A stretch of DNA of 64,000 nucleotides, from positions 186,001 to 250,000 of the forward strand of contig NZ_QJRF01000030.1 in assembly GCF_013393345.1 (NCBI RefSeq), given 5' to 3'. The number at the start of each line of letters is the position of its first letter. The stretch's first letter is position 1. The position numbers and the translations under genes are program-made. This DNA comes from Pseudomonas taiwanensis (GTDB lineage: Bacteria; Pseudomonadota; Gammaproteobacteria; Pseudomonadales; Pseudomonadaceae). The notes beneath the pieces were generated by a model, which did no database searches, had not been told where the DNA came from, and saw only the letters and a program-made list of their open reading frames with translations. Shown piece by piece: positions 37,270 to 46,777 of this stretch.

Positions 37270-38295
37270 ATGTACAAACTGGCCCGCGAGCTGCTCTTTT
37301 CCCTGTCCCCGGAAACCTCCCACGAACTCTCCATCGACCTGATCGGAGCCGGTGGCCGTCTCGGCCTCAACCGTCTGCTGACCAAGGCACCGGCGAGCCT
37401 GCCGGTGAAGGTGATGGGGCTGGAGTTCCCCAACCCGGTAGGCCTCGCCGCTGGCCTGGACAAGAACGGTGACGCCATCGACGGCTTTGGCCAGCTCGGT
37501 TTCGGCTTCGTCGAGATCGGCACCGTGACGCCGCGTCCGCAGCCGGGCAATCCCAAGCCGCGCCTGTTCCGCCTGCCCCAGGCCGAAGCCATCATCAACC
37601 GCATGGGCTTCAACAACCTGGGCGTCGACCATCTGCTGGCACGGGTACGTGCCTCCCGCTATGACGGCGTTCTGGGCATCAACATCGGCAAGAATTTCGA
37701 CACCCCTGTAGAGCGCGCGGTCGACGACTACCTGATCTGCCTGGACAAGGTCTACGACCACGCCAACTACGTGACGGTCAACGTCAGCTCGCCGAACACC
37801 CCCGGACTGCGGAGCCTGCAGTTCGGTGACTCGCTGAAGCAGTTGCTGGAGGCCCTGCGCACCCGCCAGGAGGCCCTGGCCGCCCAGTACGGCAAGCATG
37901 TGCCGCTGGCTATCAAGATCGCCCCGGACATGAGCGACGAGGAAACCGCGATGGTTGCCAAGGCGCTGCTGGAGTCCGGCATGGATGCGGTGATCGCCAC
38001 CAACACCACTCTCGGTCGCGAAGGTGTCGAAGGGCTGCCCTACGGCGACGAGGCGGGTGGGCTGTCCGGCGCGCCGGTGCGCGACAAGAGCACCCAGACG
38101 GTGAAAGTGCTGGCGGGTGAACTGGGTGGTCGCCTGCCGATCATTGCTGTGGGTGGCATTACCGAAGGGCGTCACGCGGCGGAGAAGATCGCCGCCGGTG
38201 CGAGCCTGGTACAGATTTACTCGGGCTTCATCTACAAGGGACCGGCCCTGATTCGCGAGGCGGTGGATGCCATCGCCGGCCTGCCACGAAACTGA
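37270..38295 (+). CDS. pyrD: Dihydroorotate dehydrogenase (quinone), class 2
   Basis: 341 residues. Oxidises dihydroorotate to orotate in pyrimidine synthesis, passing electrons to quinone at the inner membrane. The N-terminal amphipathic helices ([21 protein letters not shown]) are the class 2 membrane-docking extension. FMN and substrate residues lie in [17 protein letters not shown] and [10 protein letters not shown]. The catalytic serine is in NVSSPNTPG near residue 174, as expected for class 2, and the C-terminal phosphate site is [21 protein letters not shown]. Confidence 0.97.
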   Translation: MYKLARELLFSLSPETSHELSIDLIGAGGRLGLNRLLTKAPASLPVKVMGLEFPNPVGLAAGLDKNGDAIDGFGQLGFGFVEIGTVTPRPQPGNPKPRLFRLPQAEAIINRMGFNNLGVDHLLARVRASRYDGVLGINIGKNFDTPVERAVDDYLICLDKVYDHANYVTVNVSSPNTPGLRSLQFGDSLKQLLEALRTRQEALAAQYGKHVPLAIKIAPDMSDEETAMVAKALLESGMDAVIATNTTLGREGVEGLPYGDEAGGLSGAPVRDKSTQTVKVLAGELGGRLPIIAVGGITEGRHAAEKIAAGASLVQIYSGFIYKGPALIREAVDAIAGLPRN

Positions 38296-38301
38296 GCACA
38301 A

Positions 38302-38328
38302 ATAAAAAGGGCTCCCGCTTGGGAGCCC
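38302..38328 (-). terminator. Bidirectional hairpin between pyrD and rmf; terminator for rmf
   Basis: Stem GGGCTCCC (38309-38316) / GGGAGCCC (38321-38328), loop GCTT. On the reverse strand it is followed by CTTTTTATTT, a good terminator for rmf; on the forward strand it has no T-run and acts at most as a barrier. Confidence 0.85.
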
Positions 38329-38387
38329 CTGGGCTTGCGCCCGCCGCCCGGATGGGGCGTGCTTGGTGAAGTCGGTGTGATCCTGTG

Positions 38388-38603
38388 TCAGCCGACGGCG
38401 TGGAGTTCGTTCAGTCGATGAATGCCGGCAGCGCCGGTGAGGCCATCCCAGTTATCGCCACGGCCTTCGCGCCAACCATTGATCCAGGCTTGCCGTGTGG
38501 TGGGATGGGTGAAAGGACAAAGATCGCGGGATTTGCCGTTGATGCCGTGCTGATAGCCGCGCAAAAATGCTCGTTCCATCGGATCACGCTTAAGTCTTCT
38601 CAT
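38388..38603 (-). CDS. rmf: Ribosome modulation factor
   Basis: 71 residues. The family pattern is present: MRRLKRDPMERAFLRGYQHG, then GKSRDLCPF and RQAWINGWREGRGD. Rmf binds 70S ribosomes in slow growth or starvation and dimerises them into inactive 100S particles. GAGGG lies 10 bases before ATG on the reverse strand. The expected location beside pyrD and rlmL, and a terminator of its own, support a single-gene unit. Confidence 0.97.
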   Translation of the reverse strand: MRRLKRDPMERAFLRGYQHGINGKSRDLCPFTHPTTRQAWINGWREGRGDNWDGLTGAAGIHRLNELHAVG

Positions 38604-39038
38604 AGGGTGTAGCCCTCATTTGTTGACTGTTATGTCCATTGGTTCCAATGCGGAACCGCAGCAGAAAAATGTTCTGCCTTCGAAGACGCGTTGCCGGCGT
38701 GACGCGCCTTCATCCCACTGCCATTGCGGCGGCGGGTTAAGCTGAGTTCTAACCAATGCCCTCTGGCCTGTGAATGATCGTTTTGTCATAAGGACGTAAC
38801 TTGTAGGTGGCAACCGCCATAAGCTGACGGAAACGTTTTTTGCCACTTTTCGGTCTAAGCCCCGTGGCTTCGGGGCTGGCCAGAGCAGTGATGTCGTAGT
38901 GCTATTTGGTTTGGCGCGCGAAACAAACGATTTTTCATTCCGACGAAGGGCCGTTCCGCGACCTTTGGTCACACATTTTCTTACCGCACAGATCAGGTTC
39001 TGTGCCGCTGATCGCCTGCAAGGGCCCTGGATTCCACA
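38604..39038. promoter_or_regulatory. 435-bp divergent control region between rmf and rlmL
   Basis: No gene seen. It must hold the rmf promoter (probably stationary-phase controlled, from family knowledge) and that of rlmL. AT-rich tracts occur around 38820-38850 and 38915-38950. No operator dyad stood out. Confidence 0.5.
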
Positions 39039-41216
39039 ATGTCGGATCGCTACGAACTTTTCCTCACCTGCCCGAAGAGCCTGGAAGGCTTGCTTGTCGA
39101 AGAGGCTACTCAACTCGGCCTGCAGGAAGTACGCGAGCAGGTTGCTGCGGTGCGCGGCCAGGCTGACCTGGAAACTGCCTATCGCCTGTGCCTCTGGTCG
39201 CGTCTGGCCAACCGGGTGCTGTTGGTGCTCAAGCGCTTCCCGGTGCAGAACGCCGAAGACCTCTATCAGGGCGTACTGGCGGTGGACTGGCACGATCACC
39301 TGATGCCCAGCGGCAGCCTGGCGGTGGAATTCAGCGGCCACGGTTCGGGCATCGACAACACCCACTTCGGCGCGCTCAAGGTCAAGGACGCGGTGGTGGA
39401 CAAGCTGCGTGGCGCCGATGGCGTACGCCCCTCCGTGGACAAGGTGAACCCGGACCTGCGCATCCACCTGCGCCTGGAGAAGGGCGAGGCCATCCTGTCG
39501 ATCGACCTGGCCGGGCACAGCCTGCACCAGCGCGGCTATCGCCTGCAGCAGGGGGCCGCGCCGCTCAAGGAAAACCTGGCGGCAGCCATTCTGATTCGTT
39601 CCGGCTGGCCGCGGATTGCCGCTGAAGGCGGGGCCCTGGCCGACCCCATGTGCGGTGTCGGTACGTTCCTCGTTGAAGCCGCGATGATAGCGGCCGACAT
39701 TGCCCCCAACCTCAAGCGTGAACGCTGGGGATTCTCCAACTGGCTGGGCCATGTCCCGGCGCTGTGGAAGAAGCTTCACGAAGAGGCTCGCGAACGCGCC
39801 GACGCCGGCCTGGCCAAACCGCCGCTGTGGATTCGCGGCTATGAGGCGGACCCGCGCCTGATCCAGCCCGGCCGCAACAACATCGAGCGCGCGGGCCTCG
39901 GCAACTGGGTGAAGATCTACCAGGGCGAGTTGGCCACCTTCGAGCCGCGCCCGGACCAGAACCAGAAGGGCCTGGTCGTCAGCAACCCGCCTTACGGCGA
40001 GCGCCTCGGCGACGAAGCCAGCCTGCTCTATCTCTACCAGAACCTCGGTGAACGCCTGCGTCAGGCCTGCCTGGGCTGGGAAGCGGCAGTGTTCACCGGT
40101 GCACCCGAGCTGGGCAAACGCATGGGTATCCGTAGCCACAAGCAATACGCTTTCTGGAACGGCGCCCTGGCGTGCAAGCTTCTGCTGCTCAAGGTGCTGC
40201 CGGAACAGTTCGTGACCGGCGAGCGTCGTTCAACCGGGGAGGGCGAACATAACGCCCCGCGCGCAGAGCCGGCGCGCCTCTCCGAAGGCGGCCAGATGTT
40301 CGCCAATCGCTTGCAGAAAAACGTCAAGCTACTGGGCAAGTGGGCGCGCAAGGAGGGCATCCAGTGTTATCGCCTGTATGACGCGGACATGCCTGAGTAC
40401 GCCTTGGCGGTCGACCTCTATGGCGATTGGGTGCACGTGCAGGAGTATGCGCCGCCGCGTTCCATCGATCCGGAAAAGGCCCAGGCGCGCCTGCTCGATG
40501 CACTGGCGGCGATTCCCCAGGCGCTGGATATCGACCCGTCTCGCGTGGTGGTCAAGCGGCGTGAGCGCCAGAGCGGTACTCGCCAGTACGAGCGCCAGGG
40601 CAGCGAAGGGCGCTTCATGGAAGTGAGCGAAGGTGGCGTGAAGCTGCTGGTGAATCTCACCGACTACCTGGACACCGGCCTGTTCCTCGACCATCGCCCG
40701 ATGCGCCTGCGCATCCAGCGCGAGGCCGCCGGCAAGCGCTTCCTCAATCTCTTCTGCTACACCGCCACGGCGAGCGTCCATGCAGCCAAGGGCGGCGCGC
40801 GCAGCACCACCAGCGTGGACCTGTCGAAAACCTACCTGGACTGGGCGCGGCGCAACCTGTCGTTGAACGGCTTCTCCGACAAGCACAAGTTGCAGCAGGG
40901 CGACGTGATGGCCTGGCTGGCAGAGGATCGCGGCGAGTACGACATGATCTTCATCGACCCGCCGACCTTCTCCAACTCCAAGCGCATGGAAGGGGTGTTC
41001 GACGTCCAACGTGACCATGTCCAGTTGCTGGACCTGGCCATGGCGCGCCTGGCGCCGGGCGGCGTGTTGTACTTCTCCAACAACTTCCGCAAGTTCCAAC
41101 TGGATGAGGGCCTGGTGTCCCGTTATGCGGTCAGCGAGATCAGCGCCGAAACCCTGGACCCTGACTTCGCCCGAAATGCGAAGATCCACCGCGCCTGGCG
41201 CCTGACCACGCGCTGA
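39039..41216 (+). CDS. rlmL: Bifunctional 23S rRNA methyltransferase RlmK/RlmL
   Basis: 725 residues. It methylates G2445 (N2, RlmL half) and G2069 (N7, RlmK half) of 23S rRNA using SAM, as shown for the E. coli homologue. An N-terminal THUMP domain (~45-155) is followed by a Rossmann methyltransferase with DPMCGVGTFLVEAA near 205 and the guanine-N2 signature NPPYGER near 315. The C-terminal half is a second methyltransferase with NLFCYTATASVHAAKGGA near 570 and DPPTFSNSK near 640. Start ATG 39039 begins the canonical MSDRYELFLTCPKSLEGLL. Confidence 0.97.
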   Translation: MSDRYELFLTCPKSLEGLLVEEATQLGLQEVREQVAAVRGQADLETAYRLCLWSRLANRVLLVLKRFPVQNAEDLYQGVLAVDWHDHLMPSGSLAVEFSGHGSGIDNTHFGALKVKDAVVDKLRGADGVRPSVDKVNPDLRIHLRLEKGEAILSIDLAGHSLHQRGYRLQQGAAPLKENLAAAILIRSGWPRIAAEGGALADPMCGVGTFLVEAAMIAADIAPNLKRERWGFSNWLGHVPALWKKLHEEARERADAGLAKPPLWIRGYEADPRLIQPGRNNIERAGLGNWVKIYQGELATFEPRPDQNQKGLVVSNPPYGERLGDEASLLYLYQNLGERLRQACLGWEAAVFTGAPELGKRMGIRSHKQYAFWNGALACKLLLLKVLPEQFVTGERRSTGEGEHNAPRAEPARLSEGGQMFANRLQKNVKLLGKWARKEGIQCYRLYDADMPEYALAVDLYGDWVHVQEYAPPRSIDPEKAQARLLDALAAIPQALDIDPSRVVVKRRERQSGTRQYERQGSEGRFMEVSEGGVKLLVNLTDYLDTGLFLDHRPMRLRIQREAAGKRFLNLFCYTATASVHAAKGGARSTTSVDLSKTYLDWARRNLSLNGFSDKHKLQQGDVMAWLAEDRGEYDMIFIDPPTFSNSKRMEGVFDVQRDHVQLLDLAMARLAPGGVLYFSNNFRKFQLDEGLVSRYAVSEISAETLDPDFARNAKIHRAWRLTTR

Positions 41217-41475
41217 TTCAGGCTGGGCCGCCAGGCGGAGTACCGGACACGGACTTCCACCTTGAGCGGCCCTCGCCACCGCGTCGTTCCCGCCTGCAAC
41301 GCCCCACCCAAATCCCCCCGCAAAGCCTCTCTCATTGTTTCCAGCCAGCTCCGGCCGTCCGGCGTTTACCGTGGACGGTCGGCTGCCTGCGTTCGCGCCT
41401 AGGCAAAGTGCCACTACCTAGCTATGTTCATCCTCACAGGGACGGTATTTCCACACCCAGATTCGAGAAGTAAGC

Positions 41476-44253
41476 ATGCAGTCGCTTGCGACGGAAAAAC
41501 TGAACCTGTCGGCTTTGCTGTCCGGCCGCCCCCTGGTGTGGCTGGTTTGCCTGTTGGCCATCTTCGGCGGTGCGGCGCTCACCCTCCTGCTCAGCAAGGC
41601 GGTGCGCAGCGCCGAAGAGGCGCAATTGCGTGAGCGCTTCAGTCTCGCCGCCACCGAACGCATCAGTCGCATCCAGGAGCGCCTGGACGGTCAGCTCAAG
41701 GAGCTGGATGCCGTCCAGCGATTCTTCGGCAATTCCCATGAAGTCACCCTCAGCGAATTCCAGGGTTTCGTCGGCCCACTGCTGGGCGACACGCTCGTGT
41801 ACTCCTGGGTGCCGCGCGTGACGGGGAGCGAGCGCGAGCAATTCGAATCCCGGGGGCGCGAGGAAGGCATGGCCGGTTTTGCCATACGTGACCTGAAGGG
41901 GGACGGCCTGGTACCCAGCCCCCCACGCAATGAATACTTCCCCGTCTACTACAGCGTGACGTCGCGCATCGACCAGGTGCCGCTGGGGATGGACCTGAAC
42001 TCCAGCCCCCAGCGGCGAGCCGCCATTGCCAAGGCGCGGAAGACTCACGGCGTGACCGTCACCGAGCGGGTAAGGGTGATGGGGGCCGTGGAGCGTGAAA
42101 GCAGCGGCGTGGTCATGCTGGCGCCCGTGTATGACGACAACCTGCCGAAGGATTCAGGGCTGCGCGGTTTCGTCGTGTCGGTGCTCAGCCTCAATCTGGA
42201 AATGGAAGCTGCCATCGCACCGGACAACCTGGCGAACCTGGCGATGCGGGTCAGTGACGTCAGCGAGGATGGCCATGAACAGCTGATCTACCAGAGCGCC
42301 GAGGTACCGGAGAGCGACCTGCGCCTTCGCCGCGTGGTGCCATTCGGCGACCGCCAGTATCTGTTGGAAGTGGTGCCGAGCGCGGCCTTCCTGGAGGGGC
42401 CGCCGCTGTCCACGGCCAAGCTGGTTGCAATCAGCGGCCTGGCTTTCACTTTTTTGCTGGCGGGCTACCTGCTGCTGATGGTCAACCAACGGCAAAACGC
42501 TCTGGCGCTGGTGGCACAGCGCACGATGGAGTTGCGCGAACGGGAGATCGAGCTGCAGTTGAGCGAAGAGCGCTGGAGCTTTGCCCTCGATGGTGCCGGG
42601 CACGGCGTCTGGGATTGGGAGCCGCAGAGTGGGCGAGTATTCCTCTCACGCGGCTGGAAGAGCATGCTCGGTTACACTGAGGAGGACGTGGGCGACAGCC
42701 TGGAGGCGCGAGCTCGCCTGATCCATCCCCAGGACCAGCCGCAGGCGCGCGCCGAACTGGAACGTCACTTGCGCGGCGCCAGCACGGTTTATCAGAGCCA
42801 GCATCGGATGCTGCACAAGGACGGTCGCTGGCTCTGGGTACTGGACCGCGGCAGGGTGGTCGATCGGGACGCCATGGGCATGCCCTTGCGCATGATCGGC
42901 ACCCAGACCGACATCAGTTCCAGCAAGGCGGTGGAACTGCAGCTGGCCATGGCTCACGGGCAGTTGCGCAGCCTGCTGAATGCCGCGACCCAGGTCGCCA
43001 TCATCAGTACCGACCTGCGTGGCGCCATCCTGCAGTTCAATGTCGGTGCCGAGCGCATGTTCGGCTACCGCGCGCTGGAAATGATCGGCCGCCACCCGGT
43101 GGCGCTGCACGTCGAGGGCGAAGTGGAAGCGCGCTGCCGCGAGTTGGGGCAACAACTTGGCAAGCTGATTCCCGACTATCAGGCCTACGTGGAAGAGGTG
43201 ACTGCCGGCGATCGTTACGACGAGCGCGAATGGACATTCCGGCGCCGCGATGGCAGCCAGTTGACCTGCAGCCTGATACTCACCGGCGTGCGCGACGAAC
43301 GCGATGTGCTGGTGGGCTATCTGGGCGTGGCAATCGACGTCACCGAACGCAAGCATGTGCAACAGGCGCTGGAGGCGCGCGACCGCCTGCTGGAGAAACT
43401 CAGCGCACGGGTGCCCGGTGTGCTCTATCAGTTCCGCATGGAGCCGGACGAGCAATTCAGCTTTCCCTACACCAGCGCGGGAATCCTCGAAGTCTTCGAA
43501 GTCGAATCGGAGAAGGTGCGTGACGATGCCACGTGGCTGCTGGAGCGCATCCATCCTGACGACGTCGAGCGGGTCCAGACCTCCATCCGGCGGTCTGCGG
43601 AAGCGCTGGCGCCCTGGCGCGAGGACTTCCGCGTGCTTTTGCCGCGCCAGGGTTTGCGCTGGCTGCGGGGGGAGTCGGTCCCGGAGCGTGGCGAGGATGG
43701 TGCGTTTCTCTGGCACGGTTACATCACCGATATCACCGGTCTCAAGCTGGTGGAGCAGGAGTTGCGCGCGCTCTCGGTCACCGATGCCCTGACCGGCGTC
43801 TACAACCGGCGCTACTTCCAGGAGCGGCTGGACCTGGAAATCGCCCGCGCCGAACGCCGCGAAGGACCGCTGGCGCTGGTGATGCTCGACGTCGACCACT
43901 TCAAGCAGATCAATGATTGCCATGGGCACGAGGCCGGTGACCGGGTACTCAAGACGCTGTGCCAGCGGGTAGGCGAGCGCCTGCGGCGCATTGACGTGCT
44001 CTGTCGGCTGGGTGGCGAGGAGTTCGTCGTGCTCTGCCCGGATACCAACGTCGACCAGGCATTCCAGGTGGCCCAGGCGCTGTGGCAAGCGCTGTCGCGT
44101 GAGCACGTGGCGGGAGTAGGGTCGGTAACGGCCAGCTTCGGCTGCGCCGGCTGGCGCGAAGGGGAGAGTGCGGATGACCTGCTACGGCGAGTCGATGCTG
44201 CGGTCTACGCGGCCAAGCAGGCGGGGCGTAATCGAATCCAGATAGCCGACTGA
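41476..44253 (+). CDS. CHASE-PAS-GGDEF diguanylate cyclase
   Basis: 925 residues. Membrane helix at ~20-42, periplasmic CHASE domain (~75-290; FVGPLLGDTLVYSWVPRV, SSPQRRAAIAKA), second helix at ~312-332, then a coiled segment and three PAS/PAC domains (~365-490, ~490-620, ~640-750), then a C-terminal GGDEF domain. The catalytic motif is intact as GGEEF, and RRID five residues before it is a product-inhibition I-site, so it should make cyclic di-GMP under feedback control. No EAL domain is present. The periplasmic CHASE domain implies an external small-molecule signal, unknown. Confidence 0.93.
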   Translation: MQSLATEKLNLSALLSGRPLVWLVCLLAIFGGAALTLLLSKAVRSAEEAQLRERFSLAATERISRIQERLDGQLKELDAVQRFFGNSHEVTLSEFQGFVGPLLGDTLVYSWVPRVTGSEREQFESRGREEGMAGFAIRDLKGDGLVPSPPRNEYFPVYYSVTSRIDQVPLGMDLNSSPQRRAAIAKARKTHGVTVTERVRVMGAVERESSGVVMLAPVYDDNLPKDSGLRGFVVSVLSLNLEMEAAIAPDNLANLAMRVSDVSEDGHEQLIYQSAEVPESDLRLRRVVPFGDRQYLLEVVPSAAFLEGPPLSTAKLVAISGLAFTFLLAGYLLLMVNQRQNALALVAQRTMELREREIELQLSEERWSFALDGAGHGVWDWEPQSGRVFLSRGWKSMLGYTEEDVGDSLEARARLIHPQDQPQARAELERHLRGASTVYQSQHRMLHKDGRWLWVLDRGRVVDRDAMGMPLRMIGTQTDISSSKAVELQLAMAHGQLRSLLNAATQVAIISTDLRGAILQFNVGAERMFGYRALEMIGRHPVALHVEGEVEARCRELGQQLGKLIPDYQAYVEEVTAGDRYDEREWTFRRRDGSQLTCSLILTGVRDERDVLVGYLGVAIDVTERKHVQQALEARDRLLEKLSARVPGVLYQFRMEPDEQFSFPYTSAGILEVFEVESEKVRDDATWLLERIHPDDVERVQTSIRRSAEALAPWREDFRVLLPRQGLRWLRGESVPERGEDGAFLWHGYITDITGLKLVEQELRALSVTDALTGVYNRRYFQERLDLEIARAERREGPLALVMLDVDHFKQINDCHGHEAGDRVLKTLCQRVGERLRRIDVLCRLGGEEFVVLCPDTNVDQAFQVAQALWQALSREHVAGVGSVTASFGCAGWREGESADDLLRRVDAAVYAAKQAGRNRIQIAD

Positions 44254-44257
44254 CGCG

Positions 44258-44282
44258 ATGGCCGCCCGCGCGGGGCGGCCAT
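44258..44282. terminator. Hairpin between convergent GGDEF and dacB genes
   Basis: Perfect 10-bp stem ATGGCCGCCC (44258-44267) / GGGCGGCCAT (44273-44282), loop GCGCG. There is no clear T-run on either side, so it is a terminator candidate by position. Confidence 0.55.
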
Positions 44283-44290
44283 GCGGGGGT

Positions 44291-45748
44291 TCAGTTGGCG
44301 CCAGCGACGCTCTTCGGCTGGCGATAGAGGTCCACCAGTACCTGATCGAGGATCGCCGAGGCACCCCAGGGGCGCGAGTCATTGAGAATGGCCACCACTG
44401 CCCAGGTGTTGCCATTGCTGTCGCGGCTGAAACCGGCGATGGCGCGCACGGTGTTCAGCGTACCCGTCTTGATGTGGGCTTCACCTTCCAGGGCGGTGCG
44501 GCGCAGGCGCTTGCGCATGGTGCCGTCCATCGCCACCAGTGGCAGCGAAGAGATGAATTCGGCGGCGTAGGGGCTCTGCCAGGCGGCCTGGAGGATGGTG
44601 GCCATTTCACGGGCGCTGACCCGCTCCTGGCGCGACAGGCCTGAGCCGTTCTCCATCACCAGGTGCGGCGCGGTGATGCCTTTCTTCGCCAGCCAGTTGC
44701 GGATCACCCGCTGCGCGGCCTTGGCATCGTCGCCATCGGCGTCGGTGCGATAGCGCGCGCCGATGCTGAGGAACACCTGCTGGGCCATGGTGTTGTTGCT
44801 GTACTTGTTGATGTCGCGAATGACTTCAACGAGGTCCGGCGAGAAGGAGCGTGCCAGCAGCTTGGCATTCTTGGGTACGTCGCCTTGGCGGTCCTTGCCG
44901 TTGATGCTGCCGCCCAGTTCCTTCCAGAACGCGCGCACGGCGCCAGCGGCATAGCCCGGGTGGTCGAGCAGGGACATGTAGGTCTGGGCGCTGCAACCTT
45001 CCGGCAGCTTGCCGCTGGCGATCAATGTGGTGCCGTCGAACTGGGTCACCGGGTTGTAGCGCACGTCGGGCCAGGAGGGGCACTTGGTCGCCTTGGTTAC
45101 CTGCAGCTTGTTCTCGATGCGGATATTCTCGAGCGGCGGCTCCATGGCCAGGTTGGCCTTGCCACTCTCGGCACGGGCGATCAGGCGTACTGCCTTGAGG
45201 TTCACCAGCAGCGAGTCAGGGCCGACCAGGAAGGGTTTGTTGTCGTCGCCGCCGTCATCGTTGAAGGAGGGCAGTTGCGGGTGGTTGAAGTAGCTGCGAT
45301 CCAGCACCAGGTCGCCGGTGACCTGGCGCACGCCGTTGGCGCGCAGGTCGCGCATCATCAGCCAGAGCTTCTCCATGTTCAGCTTGGGATCGCCGCCACC
45401 CTTGAGATAGAGGTTGCCGTTGAGCACGCCGTCCTTCAGCGTTCCGTCGGTGAAGAATTCGGTCTTCCACTGATAGGTCGGACCGAGCAGCTCCAGGGCG
45501 GCATAGGTGGTGATCAGCTTCATGGTGGATGCCGGGTTCACCGACACATCGGCATTCACCAGCGTCTGCGCACCCGGGCCGGTGAGCGGCAGGGTCACCA
45601 GGGACAGCGAGTTGGCGGAGATCTTGTTGGCGCTCAGCGCCTTTTGCACCTTGGCAGGCAGGTTGGTGTTCACCTGTGCGGCTGAAGCGGGCAGGGCACA
45701 GGGCAGGATCAGGGCGGCAAAGGCAAGGGTACGAATGGATTTCAACAT
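44291..45748 (-). CDS. dacB: D-alanyl-D-alanine carboxypeptidase/endopeptidase (PBP4)
   Basis: 485 residues from ATG at 45748, with GGAGG upstream. Signal peptide MLKSIRTLAFAALILPCALPASA. The penicillin-binding catalytic triad motifs are intact: SxxK as STMK at residues 74-77, SNN in NKYSNNTMAQQ, and KTG in HIKTGTLNTV. This is class C low-molecular-mass PBP4, a periplasmic DD-carboxypeptidase and endopeptidase that trims peptidoglycan. In P. aeruginosa its loss is linked to AmpC induction. It diverges from the disrupted yggL. Confidence 0.96.
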   Translation of the reverse strand: MLKSIRTLAFAALILPCALPASAAQVNTNLPAKVQKALSANKISANSLSLVTLPLTGPGAQTLVNADVSVNPASTMKLITTYAALELLGPTYQWKTEFFTDGTLKDGVLNGNLYLKGGGDPKLNMEKLWLMMRDLRANGVRQVTGDLVLDRSYFNHPQLPSFNDDGGDDNKPFLVGPDSLLVNLKAVRLIARAESGKANLAMEPPLENIRIENKLQVTKATKCPSWPDVRYNPVTQFDGTTLIASGKLPEGCSAQTYMSLLDHPGYAAGAVRAFWKELGGSINGKDRQGDVPKNAKLLARSFSPDLVEVIRDINKYSNNTMAQQVFLSIGARYRTDADGDDAKAAQRVIRNWLAKKGITAPHLVMENGSGLSRQERVSAREMATILQAAWQSPYAAEFISSLPLVAMDGTMRKRLRRTALEGEAHIKTGTLNTVRAIAGFSRDSNGNTWAVVAILNDSRPWGASAILDQVLVDLYRQPKSVAGAN

Positions 45749-45972
45749 CAAAGATTGCCCTCCTGGCGAGGGCGGGTAACGAAAATGAATGACATGGTGA
45801 CAGTTCCCATGAGGGTTCGGGAAATCGGCGCATTATGCCGTAAGCCTGTCCCGACTGGGCGAGTTCGCCGCTCATTTCGTCCGGCAGTGCAACCTGACGC
45901 GCGCTGCGGACGGGCAAGTTGCGACGGAAGCTGCTAGAGTGCCGCCCGTCATTTATGCCGAGGAACTGCCTT

Positions 45973-46053
45973 ATGGCCACCAATCGCTCCCGCCGCCTGC
46001 GCAAGAAGCTTTGCGTCGATGAATTCCAGGTTTTGCTAATTAGCAAAAAATAA
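45973..46053 (+). pseudogene. yggL: Native yggL, truncated after codon 19 by island insertion
   Basis: ATG 45973 with an upstream GAGGAAC ribosome site encodes MATNRSRRLRKKLCVDEFQ, identical to the first 19 residues of the complete YggL at 46433-46777. It then changes abruptly to VLLISKK and stops at 46051-46053. The first 19 codons differ from the intact copy at 11 synonymous sites with no amino-acid change, so this is not a recent duplication but the native gene cut by foreign DNA. The rest of the native gene is not in the window. Confidence 0.85.
46031..46048. other. 18-bp palindrome at the island junction
   Basis: TTTTGCTAATTAGCAAAA is a perfect palindrome whose first base is the first base that departs from yggL sequence. 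Its position makes it a candidate end or recombination site of the acquired element. Confidence 0.6.
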
Positions 46054-46384
46054 TCAGGATTTTGTCAAAAACGTCTCACCCCTTCCGCCCAGAATCCCTG
46101 CTGCTCCCCTCGCAATTATCCGCCCGCCTTTCGCCGCTGACGCCCCCGGGGTATGTCACGGAAGTCCAGTCTCAGCCATTCCCTCGTGAACGCCTGACGC
46201 GCGCTTTTCAAACGCAAGGCAAACCCCACGTGTGGGTCGCCAGTCATTCTTTGATCGAGTCTGTCCCAGGCTTCATTTCAGCAGTTCGCTACTTACGTTC
46301 GCGGTCTCCTGTGGGCTGACGTGCGCCCCAAGGCAGACATATTGCGTAGCCGCTCACTGAGTAACACGAGGGGCTGATACAAAC
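46054..46384. other. 331-bp region after the junction, no confident gene
   Basis: A forward open frame from TTG 46062 to 46319 would encode 85 residues (including FQTQGKPHVWVASHSLIES), but it has no ribosome site, a rare start and no family I recognise. I leave it unannotated as a gene. The rest holds nothing visible. Confidence 0.4.
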
Positions 46385-46410
46385 GAAAAGGCCACCCTTT
46401 CGGATGGCCT
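46385..46410 (-). terminator. Terminator of the intact yggL
   Basis: Read on the reverse strand: AGGCCATCC-GAAA-GGGTGGCCT (one G-U pair) followed by TTTTCGTTT. It lies 22 bases after the yggL stop. Confidence 0.85.
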
Positions 46411-46432
46411 AATGCTCGCAGATGCTCTGGTT

Positions 46433-46777
46433 TCAAACAGCCGGATTAATCGGCTTCTCTGGGTACCAGGCGTCCTGCAATGGGCTGACCTCAATCTTGG
46501 TCAGTTCGCTACGGCCTTTCAGCCAGGCTTCAACAGCCGCGCGTTGCTCCTCACTCACCGAGCCACGCTTAGCCAGGCAGACCAAGCCGAACTCTTCGCC
46601 GCCTACGTAGTCCAGGCCGTTAGCGGCCATGGCATCGTCCAGGAAGGCGTTCAGGAAGGCATCGATGGCTTCATCCGAAAGGTCTTGCTTGAAATCCAGA
46701 TTGAGCTCAAACCCCAATTCCTGAAACTCGTCAACACAGAGCTTCTTGCGCAGACGGCGGGAACGGTTAGTAGCCAT
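46433..46777 (-). CDS. yggL: YggL/DUF469 family protein, complete island copy
   Basis: 114 residues, complete, with its own terminator. YggL (DUF469) proteins are small, conserved proteins reported to associate with the 50S ribosomal subunit. N-terminal MATNRSRRLRKKLCVDEFQ and the later LDYVGGEEFGLVCLAKRGSV are characteristic. Unlike the truncated copy at 45973, the gene runs in the opposite direction and uses AT-richer synonymous codons (GCT, ACT, CGT, GTT, TTT). It presumably supplies the function lost when the native copy was broken. Confidence 0.9.
   Translation of the reverse strand: MATNRSRRLRKKLCVDEFQELGFELNLDFKQDLSDEAIDAFLNAFLDDAMAANGLDYVGGEEFGLVCLAKRGSVSEEQRAAVEAWLKGRSELTKIEVSPLQDAWYPEKPINPAV

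Noticed and set aside
46062-46319. Possible 85-residue gene just inside the island junction
   Set aside because: TTG start, no ribosome site, no family; kept only as a remark.
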